Shown: positions 11,069 through 23,600, counted from the first letter of the stretch. The stretch: DNA of 64,000 bases from Adiantum capillus-veneris (GCA_014529385.2 CM043960.1:118366043-118430042), one strand, 5' to 3'. The notes: generated by a model from the sequence alone, not told the origin. Translations and numbers: made by a program.

Positions 11069-13287
11069 TTACGCATGCTTGCACGAGGGACTTGGAAGTT
11101 GGCATCTAGGCTTTTGTGTAGACCGCCTTCGAGAAGCATGTCACCTTTTGGCAGGTGTATTCCAACTTGGCTCATGCACCTAGTGTCCATTCTTGGCCCA
11201 ATGTTACCCCAACATGACAAACCTCCCTATAAAAGGCAACAGGAATAAAACAACCAATTTGGTCTCCTTTGAAGCACGTGCCATGATAGTCTACAGCAAG
11301 AAACTCTTGTCCCTACCTTCTAAAACCCTTTAGAAGGCATCGAACTTAGTGTGAATGTGTCCAATCAACGATGCTATGGGGGGAGAGGCAACAACCTTAG
11401 ACTAATCATGCACTTAGACTAGGTCTCAATCCTAGAGTTGTTCATGAGAGATGTTCAAGGAATATGATTATTAATATACGCACAAAGTTTCCTTCTCTTT
11501 CAATATGCACCTTTCTTCTTAGTTCTATGGCTACTTGCAAAGGCTTGGTCAGAGTTTGGGATTTCTCATGGGTTAAAGGCAACTAGGGTAGAGGAGCCAG
11601 TAGGGGGACAGGTAACTTGGGGAGCTTTAATCTCCCTCCTCCGAACTCAATTTTTTGCGTTGAGTAGCTCAATTTAATCGCCTTTTCATAAGCTTTCAGA
11701 AAAAATAATTTGGGATTGATCGGGTTTGAAAGTCGGTAGTCGCGGCGCGATTTTCGGAATGAAGTGTATCAAAAATCGGCATGAATAAGAACACCAATGG
11801 GAGCCAAAAGAGGTAAAATGCAACCACAACGTCTTGAACCCACACCCTGGCCAATGAGGAGGCTTTTTTTCAAATGAACTAGCCATTTCAACTCCACCTT
11901 TTCGTGCTTCCTTTGGTCCCCAAACATATTAAAATTAGGGGCTCATGTGTCTTTTCTCTAGGGGGCCGTACCACAACTGGCCCCTCTACCCTATCCCAAG
12001 AGTCAATATTACATGTGGCAAGGAAACCAAGACGCAATAGAGCCTACCTACATCCAACAAACACAACTCCCACCTTGCTATAGACTTAATTCAAGCCTTG
12101 TCATTATAGTCATTAAGGTCCAAAACTTTGTGAGCGGAGTTGTAAAGTCCCTTGATAGAGAAACACTATTAGAATGTTCCAAATTATTTTCTTGTATATG
12201 GGTGAAAGCATATTAACGTGTCACACATTTTCATGTCCCGGACAATGCTAACTAGCACAATTTTGACATATGCTAACTAGTATAATAACATGAGCTACAT
12301 CTCCAAGATCTATGAAGTATAATATATTGAAAGCTCTTGAAACAAAGAATCTAAATGTACAACCTCCGAAAAATTTTGATATTATTTGTAAAAATTTTAC
12401 ATGACGCCCAACTTTTCACGGATGTGCTAACTTGAAAATGCTAACTAACACAAAAAGCACGATACGTTCACATACTTTCACCCATATTTGACCGATTTTT
12501 TTTCTTTTTACCATGATGTGCAACCGGTTAGTCTCGATTTTCAACCGGCTCAAGGTTAACAAGAGGCAAACCTTTCCCAAACATAGAAGTAGGTACAAGT
12601 TGATGCGATAGAAAGAAGGATTTTTTGTGAGCAATGTTGTAAAGTCCGTGGATAGAGAAACAGCCAATGTGCCAAAAAGCTAGGGCAAATGGCTTCAAAG
12701 GTAAAACTATACCAATGCAGGAAAGGTGATTAGAGTTAGAATGTACCTTGACTACTTTTGTGGGAATTTGGATTCGACAGCGGAACGCAACTTCAACACA
12801 CCATGCTGCATGCAGGGCTGGCGAGGAGCTGGCACTTGACCTAGGAGAACGGGCTGCTTGCGTGTCAGAGCGTGATTGCTTGAAAGCCCTCCTTGGAGGC
12901 GCGACTTTTTGATGGGAATTTTGCTGAGATGTCAAGGCAGGGACAGGTTGGCGACACACGAAGATGCTCATCCGCACAGCTGGACCCCGCTCATGTTCCC
13001 GTGTACCTGCTGGACCCAGTACACGCGATAATCTTCATTATCACGTGTACTCTCTTAACCAAGAGAGCAGCCACACGTACCCACAATTGCACCTTATATT
13101 CCCAATCTTGTGACCACTTTAACGACAGAAAAGTTCTATCTCATTTTTACTCAATAAAAATTTTTGTTGCCTTTTTTAGTCCTAATATATTGGCATAGGT
13201 GAAAAGTTTATCAATGAACTAGATAAATAACAAAGAATTGTCTTTGAATACTCGATCATCTTGCCACAAGCTAAAAGTTCTAATATG
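11069..13287. other. Decayed DNA with scattered short repeats
   Basis: No gene was recognised. A direct repeat of about 35 nt lies at 12130-12165 and 12627-12662, sharing GTTGTAAAGTCC and GATAGAGAAACA. An imperfect inverted repeat pairs about 12194-12218 with 12464-12487 around ATATGGGTGAAAG. On the minus strand, 11815-11895 contains GGGTTCAAGACG, weakly like a Pol III B box. These could be fragments of one small transposon. Confidence 0.4.
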
Positions 13288-13335
13288 AAAATTACATAGC
13301 TTGTCACAATCACCAGTGACAAGCTCTGTAATTTT
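13288..13335. repeat. Hairpin with a 20-bp stem
   Basis: The left arm at 13288-13307 and the right arm at 13316-13335 are complementary over 20 bp with one mismatch, around an 8-nt loop. Both arms contain AGCTTGTCAC or its complement. It may be a MITE remnant or a structured RNA; it is too short and isolated to call a microRNA. Confidence 0.7.
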
Positions 13336-13749
13336 GATCAAGTGTCTCTATCGAGCACTACCTTCCCTAGCATACCTCAAGGTTTTTGTAATCTCCCCCA
13401 GTATTTTGTAACAGTGTTTCTTATCTAATACATTCCCAAAGCGTTTATGGAAAAAAAAAGTTCTAATTTGGAACCCGACAAGAATAATTTATGGTGCATC
13501 AAGAAAAGCACCCGTTGAAGAGGACAAAATCAACACAACAAGGTGACCTCTAGTGCAAGAGTCCTCCATAGAATCTTCACCATGTAGAGATGTGCATACA
13601 CCGTTATGTGCCAAAAACTCAAAATCCATCAGCCAAATCCAAAAGCAAAGAAGCAAATAGGAAGATACTAGACACTAGGTCTCATGCCAAAAAGTTTATA
13701 TAACATTGTAAAATAATAGGGCATGTGTTGAAAAGTAGAATCAATCATC
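13336..13749. other. Unassigned DNA upstream of the LINE fragment
   Basis: Nothing coding is recognised. It may include LINE sequence too decayed to read. Confidence 0.4.
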
Positions 13750-14720
13750 CACAGAAAGAACAATATGGAATTTGACCAAATGCAACTGGAAAGCATTCTT
13801 GAAATCAATGAAAAGATTCTTATGGAAAAACAACACCAAAGACTCGACACCCTGGCAGTGGGCTTGATGGGAGTCCATTGCAAAACGAATAGAGCAAGGT
13901 GGTAAAAGGATCCTTAACCCTATTACTTTCAACAAAAATTGGAAAGGAACATACCAACTAGCTTCCCAGTTTCACCTCAGTGGGAATGAAAGACTACTGG
14001 TCAACAGAGACTTAGAAGGGCTAGATAGATTTTGTATGTCTGCCTGCGAGTCCAAGTTTGAGTGGAAAGCATGGCGGTGGCCCAAGAACAAACATTTTCT
14101 TAAACTACTAACCAAGGATGTTTACCACACTAATGATTTCCACGAATTGGTTTTTCCCCCTTGAACAAGCAGTGGGGTAAGCAATGGCCGGAGTTAAGAT
14201 GGGTGTCAATAGCGAGGAACATCTAGTGCCCACAATGGCCGCATGGGATGAAGGTTTTTTTATGGAAATTACTATGGTGAGCCTTGCCGACTCGTGTGAA
14301 GGTTCTATCCAAAAATATTGGTCTAGATAGATGCTCACAATGCAGAACGGCTAGTTATGACCTCCGTCATTTTTTCAAGGAGTGCTCAGTGATCTGTGGC
14401 CTACTAGGGAAGATTTGCAAATGGATTCAAAAGACCTAGAAGAAAGTGCTCTTCAAGAATGATCTCTTCCTGGGAGGGAAAGTGATGAAAAGTCAAGCGC
14501 TACTTATCGTACGCAAATTGTTGAATTTTGTTACTCTAAGCAAGTATGGAAGGCTAAGTACTCTGGGGTCTTTCAAAATGCCCTAGAAAAACAGCTAGAT
14601 TCACGGAGATTATATAAGAAATCAGGGAAGTTATTGTCTCCATTGGGAAACAGAAGAACTTTGAAGAGTGGAATAGGGAAATTGGCACCGTAATGATTCA
14701 TTTATGTTTTTAGTGTATGG
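13750..14720 (+). pseudogene. LINE retrotransposon ORF2 fragment, RT C-terminus and zinc-binding tail
   Basis: Read on the plus strand across several frames, the sequence shows the signature of the C-terminal part of plant LINE ORF2. RFLWKNN near 13814 corresponds to the conserved FLW segment after the RT domain. Near 14060 is a Trp-rich stretch (FEWKAWRWP). Near 14250 is MKVFLWKLLW, followed by ALPTRVK and a CSQC...HFFKEC pattern near 14335-14385, which is the zinc-binding RT-tail domain of plant LINEs. There are stop codons and frame changes throughout. The catalytic RT and the endonuclease are absent, as expected for a 5'-truncated LINE. The 3' end and poly-A tail could not be located. Confidence 0.65.
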
Positions 14721-15083
14721 GTTATGGTCCGCCTCAATTTGGGGCCTTGGAAGACTTCGGTGTATCGCAAGATCCCTCAAGGCTCGACACGAGCTTGAGG
14801 TAACTTTGCACATTTTTGTTGGAGGAATATGATACATCCACTCACAATTGTGAGTTCCAAAAAAATAAATAAACACTATGCACCACGTTTTGTGGCATAG
14901 ACATCTAGAGAGGAGTAATAGCACTAAGAGTTATGTGTAATAAGTTGGTTATAGGTCATGGCATGCAATAAGTTGGCAATAGGTCAGGTTCAAACACATA
15001 GTAAATAACCAGAGCCTTGAGATCTTTAGAAACCAAAGATAGAAGTGACAATAGGCAAGATTGGGCAAGGAGCCTTGAATAAA
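14721..15083. other. Unassigned DNA between the LINE and copia fragments
   Basis: No gene is seen. AATAAGTTGG followed by a TATAGGTCA- or AATAGGTCA-like string is repeated near 14940 and 14970. Confidence 0.4.
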
Positions 15084-16677
15084 TCAAGACTCTATTTCCC
15101 AAGAAATATGCAATCTACCGTCAAGGTCATTGGTCGAGGGGTTGCAATTCGTTGCCACACATATACTGTCATCTCCTAGCAAAATACTGGTTTCAACCAT
15201 CAAATCTTCAACATCGCAAAAAGAAAAATTCATCCAACTGTTAGGATTAGGGTTGTAGGGAAACACACATAGCTTGGAGAAGATGAAGGAAACATAAATG
15301 AGGCATCCAAAAGTACTTTGGTAAAGAGTGACATCAACAGGATCACCAGCATCATGTAGACTTACCTTCAAACCTGTTTCTATGGGAGTGGCAATAGGTT
15401 TGCAATCCTCAAGTTCAAATTCACATAGCAATGTCTCTATGTAATTTTTTGACACAAGGCAATACCACCATCACATTGCTTAAACTGTATGCCCGAGTAA
15501 TGATGCAACAGCCCCAAATCTTTCATCTTGAAAGTAGCATTCAAATCAGCCCTAAATTTAGTAATATGTGCCTCATTGGGAACATTGATCAGCAAATCAT
15601 CCACATAAAGAACAACACTGAGAAGTACATAGCCCTCACGCTTGACATACAATGTGCTTTCTGTTGGACTATTATGAAAGCCTCGTTTGACCAAATAAGT
15701 GTCAGTTTTCTCATACCAAACGAGGAGATTGCTTTAACCCACACAAAGCCTTCTTACATCTGCACACTTTGTCCTCTTGTCCTTTCTTGACAAAACCGCG
15801 AGGCTGTGTTAGATAAACTTCCTCAAATATGTCACCATTCAAGAAAGCAGTAACAATGTCTGCCTGATGTACATCCCAACCAAAATGATCTGCTGATGCA
15901 TATAGAAAACGAACAGTAGTCATACGACAAGTGGGAGCAAAAGTTTCTTCATAATCTATGTCTTTTTTCTGCGCATAGCCTTTTGCAACAATTCGAGCCT
16001 TATGGCGATCAACCTCACCATCCGGCTTGCGTTTCAACTTGTAAACCCACTTTGTATCAATGCCCTTTTTTCCAGGAGGCAAATCACATAAAGTCCATGT
16101 GTCGTTTTCTATAAGTGCATCATATTCTGATTGCATGGCAGCCATCCAATTTTTTGAATTTTGTGCTTCATCAAAAAGACAGAGGTTCCTCAACATCATG
16201 TAAGCTAGACACGGCCAAAGCATAACAATCTGATGCATAAGATGCATGGTAAGAACCTAAACGAGTACGACTAGACAAAGGTGCATCCAATTTACTATCA
16301 CGCAATGTATGCACCAACCATTTTGGCATACCTCTAGCCTGCTCATTTTTAGCCCTTTCCTCATCAAGGACATCATGTACATCTACATTAGTAATAGGTT
16401 GATGTGTAACATTTTCTAAAACCCCCATAGGCTGTACATTTGTCTCATTTGAATTTACATTCGTACTTCCACCACTGAAAAGAGGCAACAAAGTGTCATA
16501 AATGTCCAGTGAGCTTACATTACTGTCTCTAGTAGATGACAGCAAGGGCTGAGCAGAATCTTCCACAAACACAACATCTTGTGAACCTGGAATACGCTTT
16601 GTTTGTGGATGATACAACCTGTAACCGTTGCTTTCAACACTATAACAAAAAAAAAATACATTTGATAGCCTTATCAT
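15084..16677 (-). pseudogene. copia reverse transcriptase and partial RNase H
   Basis: The segment 16247-15711 contains W...AMQSEYDALIENDTW, GKKGIDTKWVYKLK, KARIVAKGYAQ and DVHQADIVTAFLNGD, the hallmarks of the copia RT (RVT_2). The YVDD box is in the 15694-15437 segment as LYVDDLLI. The 15455-15084 segment has CKPIATPIETG and YQSTFGCLIYV, where the RNase H region starts, and then leaves the family. At least two frame changes split the domain. The Ser- and Asn-rich part at 16677-16250 is the variable linker between integrase and RT. Confidence 0.85.
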
Positions 16678-17665
16678 CCAATTTTATGCATTGTGTTTGT
16701 GGTACCAAAGCATATGCCAAACAACCAAAAACACGCATGTGCTGAATAGAAGGCTTTCTATTGTGCCATGCTTCAAATGGAGTAATAGACTGCAAAGCTT
16801 TTGTAGGCCACCTATTTAGTACATAAGTGGCACACATGATAGCCTCAAGACAAAAAGAATGTGGCAAAGCTTGACTTTTGACAATACATCGTGTCAATTC
16901 CGTAAGTGACATGTTTTTCCTCTCAGCAACACCATTTTGCTAAGGTGTATAAGGCACTGTATATTGGTGTTTTATCCCATGATTAGCAAGAAATGCATTA
17001 AATCATGAGACATATACTCCCCCCCTCGTTGGAACGGAGGGTGCCCATAGTACATTTCGAGACATTTTCAGCCATAGCCAAAAATTGTTTAAAGCACATA
17101 AAAACTTCAGACTTTGCTTTAAGCGGAAATACCCATGCATGCCTGGAGTAATCATCAATGAAAGCCACGAAGTAAAGGTAATTTCCCAAGGATGGAGTTT
17201 GCATGGACCCACAAACATCCATATGCACAAGCTGCAACCTGCATGTGGTCCTAACTGAACCATCCTTTGGAAACTTAGAACGCTGCATCTTACCCAAAAT
17301 ACAACCTTCACAAACGTGTTTGAAGGTGCTTCAAGAGGCGGCAAAGAAGCAACCATATCATATTTCTGCAAACACAACAAACTGGCAATATTCCGATGCT
17401 CAAAACATGCATGCCACAATTTTGCATCTGAAACAGCCCTTGAATCTACAACTGTATTTGCAAAATTTTTTCCACACTTGTCATACAAAGTGAGCTTATA
17501 CAGCCCACGGCACAAAAGGCCAGATGTAACAATTTCATCACCAAAGTTGAGATCATGAATTGTACATCTGTCATCCACAAATTTGACTACAAGTCCAAGT
17601 CTAGCAAGTGCAAATACAGACAAAAGATTCTTGTTGATCCAAGGTACACAAAGTGCATCAACAAG
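16640..17665 (-). pseudogene. copia Gag-pre-integrase and integrase
   Basis: In the minus sense, the part before about 17300 has the pre-integrase zinc-finger region with LWHACFEHRN, where canonical elements have LWHxRLGH. The integrase core follows. VHMDVCGSMQTPS carries the first catalytic Asp and FIDDYSRHAWVFPLK is the usual copia block. RSNEGG stands where RTDNGGE is expected, so the second catalytic Asp is lost. The later segment (16912-16640) has ALPHSFCLEAIMCATYVLNRWP and FGCLAYA, typical of the integrase C-terminal side. Frame changes occur near 17000 and 16920. It is not functional. Confidence 0.85.
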
Positions 17666-18330
17666 TTTCCGTTACCTTTCATTGACATGATGTTCGATGA
17701 GATAGTTGGACATGCGATGTACAACTTTTTGAACAGACACAGTTGGTTCAATCAATTGAAGATAGTACCAGGATAGAATAAAGATGACATTCATCTCATT
17801 GAATTGGGAGAATTCATGTAATTGGTGATGTCATTTGGTTTATGTAATTCCATGGAAACATTTCAAAGATGTATGATGCACATATTTTATAAGTTCTCGC
17901 ATAAGTTTTTGGCAATTTTGTGGTGACTTTACCATATATTCATGTGAATGCATCTTTTATTTTTGGAAATGGTATCTAAGGGATATAGAGAGAAAGAATA
18001 TGTTTGAACCCTTCAAATCGCTTTTTATGATATGGAAGGGACATCCATTAGGCCATATCGTGTCCAAAAATGGCATTGAGATGGCTAAAGACAAGATTGA
18101 AAGTGTTTAGTAAGCCAGATCACCCATGAATATTTATAAAATAAGTTATTAATTTCTATCAAAGATTCATTCTCATATGTTTGTAGCTAATGCTCTTTTA
18201 TTATATGAATTAATCCAACAAGGAGTCAAACTTATATGGTCCCTTGAATGTCAAGTGACCTTTCAAAATCCAAATGCTTTGCCAATCAAACTAGGATTTC
18301 GGCTTTCATATCCATGTTGATACCTCTGGA

Positions 18331-18678
18331 ATGGTGATGGGTGCTATTTTAGCTCAACCGGAAGGGAAATTTGATTACCCAACGTATTTTGCCGGTCGAA
18401 GATTCAATAAGTCAAAACAAGGGTATTCAATTATAGAAAGGGATGCACCGGGAATGGTTTTTAGTACTATGAATCTCAAACACTATTTTCTCAAAAACCT
18501 ATTCCACTTTTATGTAGATCATCATTCCCTATTATATTTGATAAATAAGGTCGTCATCCATGGAAGATTGATGAGATGGATGATGTCTCTTTTGGAGTTT
18601 GATTTTAAGATTTTTCATGTGCCTAGCAAGACTCATTGTGGCATAGACTCCTTGTCCACCAAAAGCATGAATTGCTGA
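18331..18678 (+). pseudogene. gypsy RNase H, longest open piece of copy A
   Basis: This 115-codon piece has MVMGAILAQPEGKFDYPTYF, YSIIERDAPGMVFSTMNLKHYFL, FYVDHHSLLYLIN and RLMRWMMSLLEFDFKIFHVP, matching the order of motifs in Ty3/gypsy RNase H. The first catalytic Asp lies upstream in a broken frame. It is a relic. Confidence 0.8.
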
Positions 18679-20594
18679 GTTATTTTTGACTTAAAATACT
18701 AAAGAACCAAATCTAGAATGGTAGAAAGTGTATGATTTCTTGCATTAAGGGGGATTACCATGCAATGAGAAGCTTTGGACTATAGTATGGGCCTATTGAA
18801 TAATTAAGAAAATCACAACTAAAATGACACCATTCAGAATAGTGTATGGTACAATGGTAGTAGTCTCATTAGAGTTTGCAGTACCCAGTCTTAGAGTTGC
18901 AACTGAACATGATATGGACTATACCACTAATTTGTAAAAGATACTAAACGATGAGATTAGCTATAGGGCAATGCTAGAACAAGAGGTAGTGCAACAATGG
19001 AGGAAATAATGGCATCAGAGTAAGTTAAAAGTGTGAGAGTTTTAGAAAGGAAATCTAGTTCTACTATACCTGTCTAAGTTAGGGCCCAAGAAGAATCCCA
19101 ACCTAAAAATTACATGTTTTGGATCTTGTGAGGTTGATTGGGTGTTCTCGTATGGGATAGTTAGGTTGAAAGATTTATTTGGATTGATGTTACTTGATTT
19201 TATAATGGGTCTAAGATAAATTCATATTATTCAGCACTAGAGGAACCCCAAGCGCAACACATTGACCTATCATATCCATCAGATTCTAAAACTCAAACAT
19301 TGGATCTATGATTGATAAGGTTTGACTCGATCAAGGAAACCAGAATCTCAAGTGTTCCGATGATCTGGCATCCAAAGTTTCTAATATTCTGACAAAAAGT
19401 GACCAGCATTTTCAACCTTCTGATAGTCTGGCAACCATCAGACATATGCTCTCACTAGCAAAGCATATAAAGATAGTATTTGAAGTGATCAATGGTCACT
19501 GGGAGTGCATTATTTGGGACTCACATCGATAATCAATATAACGATGGACTAATGGATGTGCAACACGTCAAAAACAGATGCATGCTACCTGAGGAGTGAG
19601 TGGAGTGGGGCACTCATGGCTCGAATTGGAATCACTATGAGATGCATTTGTGACCCTCGGTTCATTTTGTTTTCCTCTGCACACACATTGTCATCCTCAA
19701 ACAAGCTCTTACATGCACCCAATGCGTAAGAGATCAAATCAATCCTTGCTTTGTTTACATTACCAACTAGCTCCAACAAGTTCTCTTTATCTACTCAAGG
19801 TACATCTCAAACCTCAATTATGGGAAATACCAAAGCATCCAAATCCATGAAGTCAATTTTAGTAGCAAAAAAAATTACAAAAGAAGAGCATAAACTGCAT
19901 CCAAACCTGCAACCATCTCCTACCAAGCTATAGGTAAATGTGTGTTTAAAGATGAATAGGAGTTGCTCAAAAATTGGGGTATGACACTAAGATTGGAAGC
20001 AAGAATGATGCCTATAAATATGGTAGTAATAGAGAAATTGGTGGACACGTACAATAATGATATAGCTATAGTCACCATGACAGACAAATTCATCTTGCTA
20101 CTCCAATAATTTCACAGATCTTTATACTATCCTACCATTAGAGACCTTAGGAATGCACAACTGACGAGATCAATAAATTTCTAAAGGAAACACCTAATCT
20201 ATTACAAAGAAGAAATATGGCTAGCAAGGTATCCTAGTTTCATCTTTAAAACATAAAGTAGCTTATAAGTTTGCAACTGAAGCCCTAAGTCTCAAGAACA
20301 ATCCGACATGTGTGTCTACGAAAGTGTTCAGTATGTTTCTCACCAGAGCTTGGGATAAAGAACTTTCCTTGCAATCTAAGTTCTATCATATATAACAGTG
20401 TGGTAGCTCAAATAGCTAAGGTTAAAACTCAGCATTTGTACAAAGCATGGTATATCTCACAATTCTTCTATTGTACCACCCATGTGCCAACTCATCCAAG
20501 AGTTGCAGGATTAGCATAGAAGCCAAAAGAATCAAAAAGGAAAACTTGACAGACATTAAAATTAGAGGGATAGCGGGAGAAATCCACCACACAT

Positions 20595-20798
20595 CTAAGA
20601 GGCACAATCTGGGAACTGACTAGGAAGGCTCATCTAAGCCACGTACTAAGAAATAAAAATTTTCAAAAGGCTAGTGAGAGGAATCCACAACAACACCTAA
20701 GAGGCACGATCTCAAAACTGAATAGGAAGCCTCATTTGATCCATCTAATAAGAAATAGAAACTTTGAAAGGAGTAATGAGACCAACTAAAAGCTAAGG
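20595..20798 (+). repeat. 102-bp tandem duplication
   Basis: CTAAGAGGCAC begins at 20595 and again at 20697, and the following 100 bases match with scattered substitutions. The unit is a multiple of three, so it would have been neutral to a reading frame in the accessory ORF of copy A. Confidence 0.75.
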
Positions 20799-20950
20799 CA
20801 AAGAAACTATCAAAAACCATTGAAGACAAGTAGGCTAAAGGGGTAGTTGAACTAGCAAGTGGATCATCAAACAACAAGGCCATAGTACACCTCTAGACAC
20901 AACACTCAGTTGTATAAAGAGCCAACTCAGTCAATAAGGATTAACGTGAC

Positions 20951-21489
20951 ACAAAAAAATGAAAAAACACCTACCAATCCCAATACTATTGTTTAAGGAG
21001 TACCTGCTAATGTGCCAACAATTACAACCCAGTGTTGATACCTATATATAGAACTCGTTCATCCCATTTTGGGTCTTCTTGACTCTTGAGATTACCTTTA
21101 TAACTCTTGCACTTTAAGAGACTTAGAGAGAATAGGAGCACTCAGTGCTAGTAACGTGGTTGTATTATTTGTACTTTCCAGTCAATCATTTAGAGTTCTC
21201 AATATGAATCACTTGTACTCTAAATTATAATCTAATTCTGAAGCTAAAATTGAACCATATTCTGAGTTTCATTCATTCAGTGTCTCATAATTTAAACTTT
21301 CTATTTCATTTTAGTCCAATCATTTATCTAAAGTCTAATGTCAAGTCATCTAAAGTTTGAGTATGTTCATGTGAAGTTATCTAAAAGTCTGAGCCTTTCA
21401 TCTGGTCATCTGAATGCATTCGGTTACTCTAAGCCTAACTATGGAATAGATGTCAAGTGATCCAGCTCATTCTAGTCACCAGTTATGGT
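20951..21489 (+). promoter_or_regulatory. LTR-like promoter segment with TATA box
   Basis: The region between copies A and B contains CCTATATATAGAAC near 21040, followed by a T-rich stretch and repeated TCATCT or GTCATCT words near 21340-21420. Its layout, a TATA box then a transcribed U-rich region, is that of a plant LTR. I could not find a second copy or TG...CA ends, so this is a tentative call. Confidence 0.35.
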
Positions 21490-21629
21490 GGGGTTGGCTA
21501 TCAAGAAAATTTATCAAGTTAAGGACTTTACCCAAGACCATATGGAATGCTAAAAATTACTCATCAAAATTTTCAATAAGCACATAAAAGATACAAGAAG
21601 TATGCTGATGAGAAATATCAAAAAGTCAG

Positions 21630-22620
21630 GTGAAGAAGTATAGGCTTATGTGTTTCGAATTATGCAATGCTCCAGCTACTTTCAAGAGATGTATGTTGGA
21701 GATCTTCTATGAGTTTCTACATAAACTCTTGGCTATGTTTACGAATGATTTTACAATTTCCTCAACTGAAGACATGGATCTGCTATTTTTGGAGATGGTT
21801 TTTGAGGGGTGCAAGAAGAGAACTCGTTTGAACCCATTCAAGCCAGTATTCATGGTTTGGAAAGGCCAAATTCTAGGACACGTTGTCTCTAGAAATGGTA
21901 TTGAGATGATTGATTATAAGATTGAGTGTGTTCAATAAACCATAGCATTGACAAATGTATCTGTTCCTAGGGTATGCCAATTTTTATCGGCAATTTATTC
22001 ATATGTTTGCAACAAAAGCTCTTTATTCATATGAATTGATTCAGAAGGTCATCCAGACCCTAGAATGTGAAGAAAGTTCTCAATGCTTAAAGAAGGCGAT
22101 CAGCAAGAAGCCAATCCTTTGTCAACTAGATTGGGATGTCATTTTTCATGTGTGGATGCATCTGGAATGGCGATGGGAGCTATATTGGCCAAGTCTGATG
22201 GGAAGATGGTCTACCTAGTCTACTTCATCAGGCATAGCTGAACAAGGATATTTCACAACAGAGAGGGAAGCACTCTAAATGATTTTTTGTGCAGCAGAGT
22301 TTACCTAGTCTACCTAGTCTACTTCATCGGGCATAATTGAACAAGGATATTCCACAACAAAGAGGGAAGCACTCTAAATGATTTTTTGTGCAATAGAGTT
22401 TAAACATTATTTAATGGGCCAGCTATTTCACTTTTATTTCGATCACCATCGTGCTCTTATTTTCTCGCAACAAAGTGATTATCCGAGGGAGACTGATCAG
22501 ATGAATGATGTTCGTGATAGAGTTTGAATGTAGGATTTTCCATAAGCCAGGCAAGATTCACTATGGTGTTGACTTCCTACCAAAGAGTACGAAAGGCTTT
22601 TCAAAAATATCAATGCAGGA
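21630..22620 (+). pseudogene. gypsy RT palm, thumb and RNase H of copy B
   Basis: The first piece covers RT motif B (MCFELCNAPATFKRCM). Motif C has decayed, with FTNDFTISS where YLDDILVFS is expected, so the catalytic Asp pair is gone. The next piece has FLGYANFYRQFIHMFA, the usual start of the connection region. RNase H follows in broken frames. A 99-bp in-frame tandem duplication interrupts it at 22221-22418. Confidence 0.8.
22221..22418 (+). repeat. 99-bp tandem duplication in RNase H
   Basis: TACTTCATC starts units at 22221 and 22320, and the two 99-bp units are nearly the same. Both include AACAAGGATATT and CACTCTAAATGATTTTTT. The unit is 33 codons, so the duplication itself does not shift the frame. 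Confidence 0.85.
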
Positions 22621-22739
22621 TGAAACATTAGATGTTGAATTGTTTCAAAAATTTACAATGGATGGGCTAGATCTCAAGTCGTAAGATGTGTATGATTTCA
22701 TTCAGTATGAGGATTTTCGAAAGATTGGTCCCAAGAGAA

Positions 22740-23600
22740 TAAGAAGGCCCTACTCCTAAAGAGTTTGAAGTTCACCATCATAGGAGGGAATTTGTACAGA
22801 TTGGGTATTGATGGGGTTCTTTGAAGGCGTGTGCCTATGCCAGGGAGAATACAAGTGATCACATAGGCTCATAGTGGGATCTCTGAAGGAAAAATATTCC
22901 AATGATATCACTTACAAGAATTTTTTCAAGTAGGGCTATGGTCGCAAAGTGTGATGGCTAATGTTAGGGCTTTTTGTAAAACCTGTGATATTTGTCAAAG
23001 AATGGGAAGGCCAACAACAACAAAGATGACACCTCTAACCCCTATCTAGCCATTAAGAGTATGCAATGGGGATTGGACTTCATGAGTTCATTCAAGAAGG
23101 TGACCCCTAGGAAGAACAAAGTACATTATGATGGAAACATGCTATGTCAGTAAGTGGGTTGAGGCTAAAGCATTTCCTAACAACACTACCAAGTCAACAA
23201 CATGGTTCTTGTATGAGCATGTGATTTGTATATTTGGATGTCCAATTGAGATCGTTTCAGATTAGGGAACTCTTTTCATCAACAAGACAATTCAGATATC
23301 AATCAAGCATTGAAAATCAACACGGTATTATCCTAGATGCAATGGACAAGCTGAAAGCTGTAATATTACAATCAAGACCATGCTAACAAATATTGTCCAG
23401 AAAGAGCCTCATCATTTAGACGAGAAGCTTTAGCCCACATTATGGGCATATAGAATTGCTCATAAGGTGACAACTTGGATGACCCAATTCCGGATACATA
23501 AGCAATGTGCCTATGGAACTTGAAATTCCTAGTCTCAGATTGGCCATCGAACATGATATGGATTTTACACACAAATTGGCTGAAGTTGGATGAATTAAAA
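22740..23600 (+). pseudogene. gypsy integrase remnant of copy B
   Basis: Plus-strand fragments include CDICQRMGRP near 22985, which is the second half of the HHCC zinc finger, and WGLDFMSSF near 23070, with the first catalytic Asp. Further fragments are the Lys/Trp-rich block KWVEAKAF near 23155 and HVICIFGCPIEIVSD near 23220, with the second Asp. Near 23330 is RCNGQAES, the usual glycine-glutamine-glutamate block. Stops and shifts break all of it. Confidence 0.75.

Larger units (their letters stand above)
15084..17665 (-). mobile_element. Truncated Ty1/copia element
   Basis: The order on the minus strand is Gag-pre-integrase, integrase, reverse transcriptase and the first part of RNase H, which is the copia order. 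Neither Gag nor LTRs are present. The 5' end stops inside the protease/pre-integrase linker near 17665, where plus-strand gypsy sequence begins. The 3' end stops shortly after the start of RNase H near 15290, and 15084-15290 is of unclear origin. Confidence 0.85.
17666..20950 (+). mobile_element. Degenerate Ty3/gypsy copy A
   Basis: Starting abruptly at the copia junction, plus-strand fragments read as gypsy RT (FPLPFIDMMFDEIVG near 17670, MSFGLCNSMETFQRCM near 17830), RT thumb (GHIVSKNGIEM near 18055), RNase H (18331-18678) and integrase C-terminal traces (TPFRIVYGT near 18825, SLRVATEHDMDYT near 18890). The following 19480-20900 is homologous to 24240-25300 of copy B and holds short gag-like or accessory-ORF pieces. 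Stops and frameshifts occur every few tens of codons. The family resembles copy B closely enough that they are clearly one lineage. Confidence 0.8.
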
